A stretch of 64,000 nt of DNA from Legionella shakespearei DSM 23087 (GTDB lineage: Bacteria; Pseudomonadota; Gammaproteobacteria; Legionellales; Legionellaceae). The stretch covers positions 108,944 through 172,943 of the forward strand of contig NZ_KB892382.1 in the NCBI RefSeq assembly GCF_000373765.1, in the 5' to 3' direction. Within the stretch, counting starts at the first letter, position 1. Each line of letters opens with the position of its first letter. Below, in pieces: positions 63,816 through 64,000 of this stretch. The notes under the pieces were generated by a model. It had not been told where the DNA came from and made no database searches. It saw only the letters and a list, made by a program, of their open reading frames with translations. Made by a program: the position numbers and the translations under genes.

Positions 63816-64000
63816 CTGAATGATCCTCTCATATTGAGTACCACTCAGAACTATGCAGAATCGCCTTCCCCTCTCCGGGGGAAGGTGCCCGACAGGGCGG
63901 ATGGGGGGATCAAAAAAGGAGTTTCTATCAAATAGACCTTTTTACCTTAAATAAGTTTTCTTTTTGATCCCCCCACCCACCCTGTCGGGCACCCTCCCCC
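63816..64000. mobile_element. MITE-like element, family F, copy cut by the window edge
   Basis: CTGAATGATCCTCTCATATT and about 165 nt more match the reverse complement of the 48961-49242 element closely, so it is the same element in the opposite orientation. Confidence 0.75.

Overview
The window looks like a chromosomal segment of Legionella, most likely L. pneumophila or a close relative. The base composition is low in GC. LetE, a type-IV-effector-like protein with an acidic C-terminal tail, and a poly-3-hydroxybutyrate (PHB) gene set all point that way. So do many Legionella-type intergenic palindromic repeats. The species call is inference from recognised proteins; no search was run.

Layout. 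At 1-2472 (minus) lies a three-gene operon of coiled-coil/membrane proteins, cut by the window edge. 2.8-9.98 kb holds murB, a hipBA toxin-antitoxin pair, an FAD monooxygenase, a small secreted protein, a GxSxG hydrolase and a GH1 glycosidase. 10.5-12.6 kb holds a large candidate Dot/Icm effector. 12.96-14.7 kb (minus) holds DUF4169, RDD and EAL/HDOD-like genes. 15.1-24.7 kb is the TCA-cycle block sdhCDAB-sucABCD, with a hairpin in each gap between sucA, sucB, sucC and sucD. pdxH, letE (RMF-like), an SseB-like gene, two MFS transporters, a DUF945 protein and fis follow to 32.8 kb. 32.9-35.1 kb is an AT-rich accessory stretch with two orphan genes and a relic of an FAD-linked oxidase. tRNA-Gln and prs, then a yqjDEK-like trio, reach 37.4 kb.

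37.7-48.9 kb is the most interesting part: seven same-strand genes that look like an exopolysaccharide machine of non-standard composition. They are a BcsB-like periplasmic protein, a GH81 beta-1,3-glucanase, a processive GT2 synthase without PilZ, and a TPR/beta-barrel export protein with a triplicated scaffold. An ATP-grasp ligase, a histidine phosphatase and a response-regulator/PIG-L deacetylase fusion complete it. Overlapping stops and starts tie several of them together. The gene content fits no bcs, pga or alg operon I know.

49-64 kb holds lolB, coaD, ggt, plsC, a 673-residue orphan, mutM, two membrane desaturases, two tandem acetoacetyl-CoA reductases, phaR, a phasin and queF. A repeated 13-mer flanks the phasin promoter and is a candidate PhaR operator.

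Between genes lie at least six families of palindromic repeats (called A-G here), including a MITE-like element with 18-bp perfect terminal inverted repeats. One repeat supplies the last codons and stop of a transporter gene.
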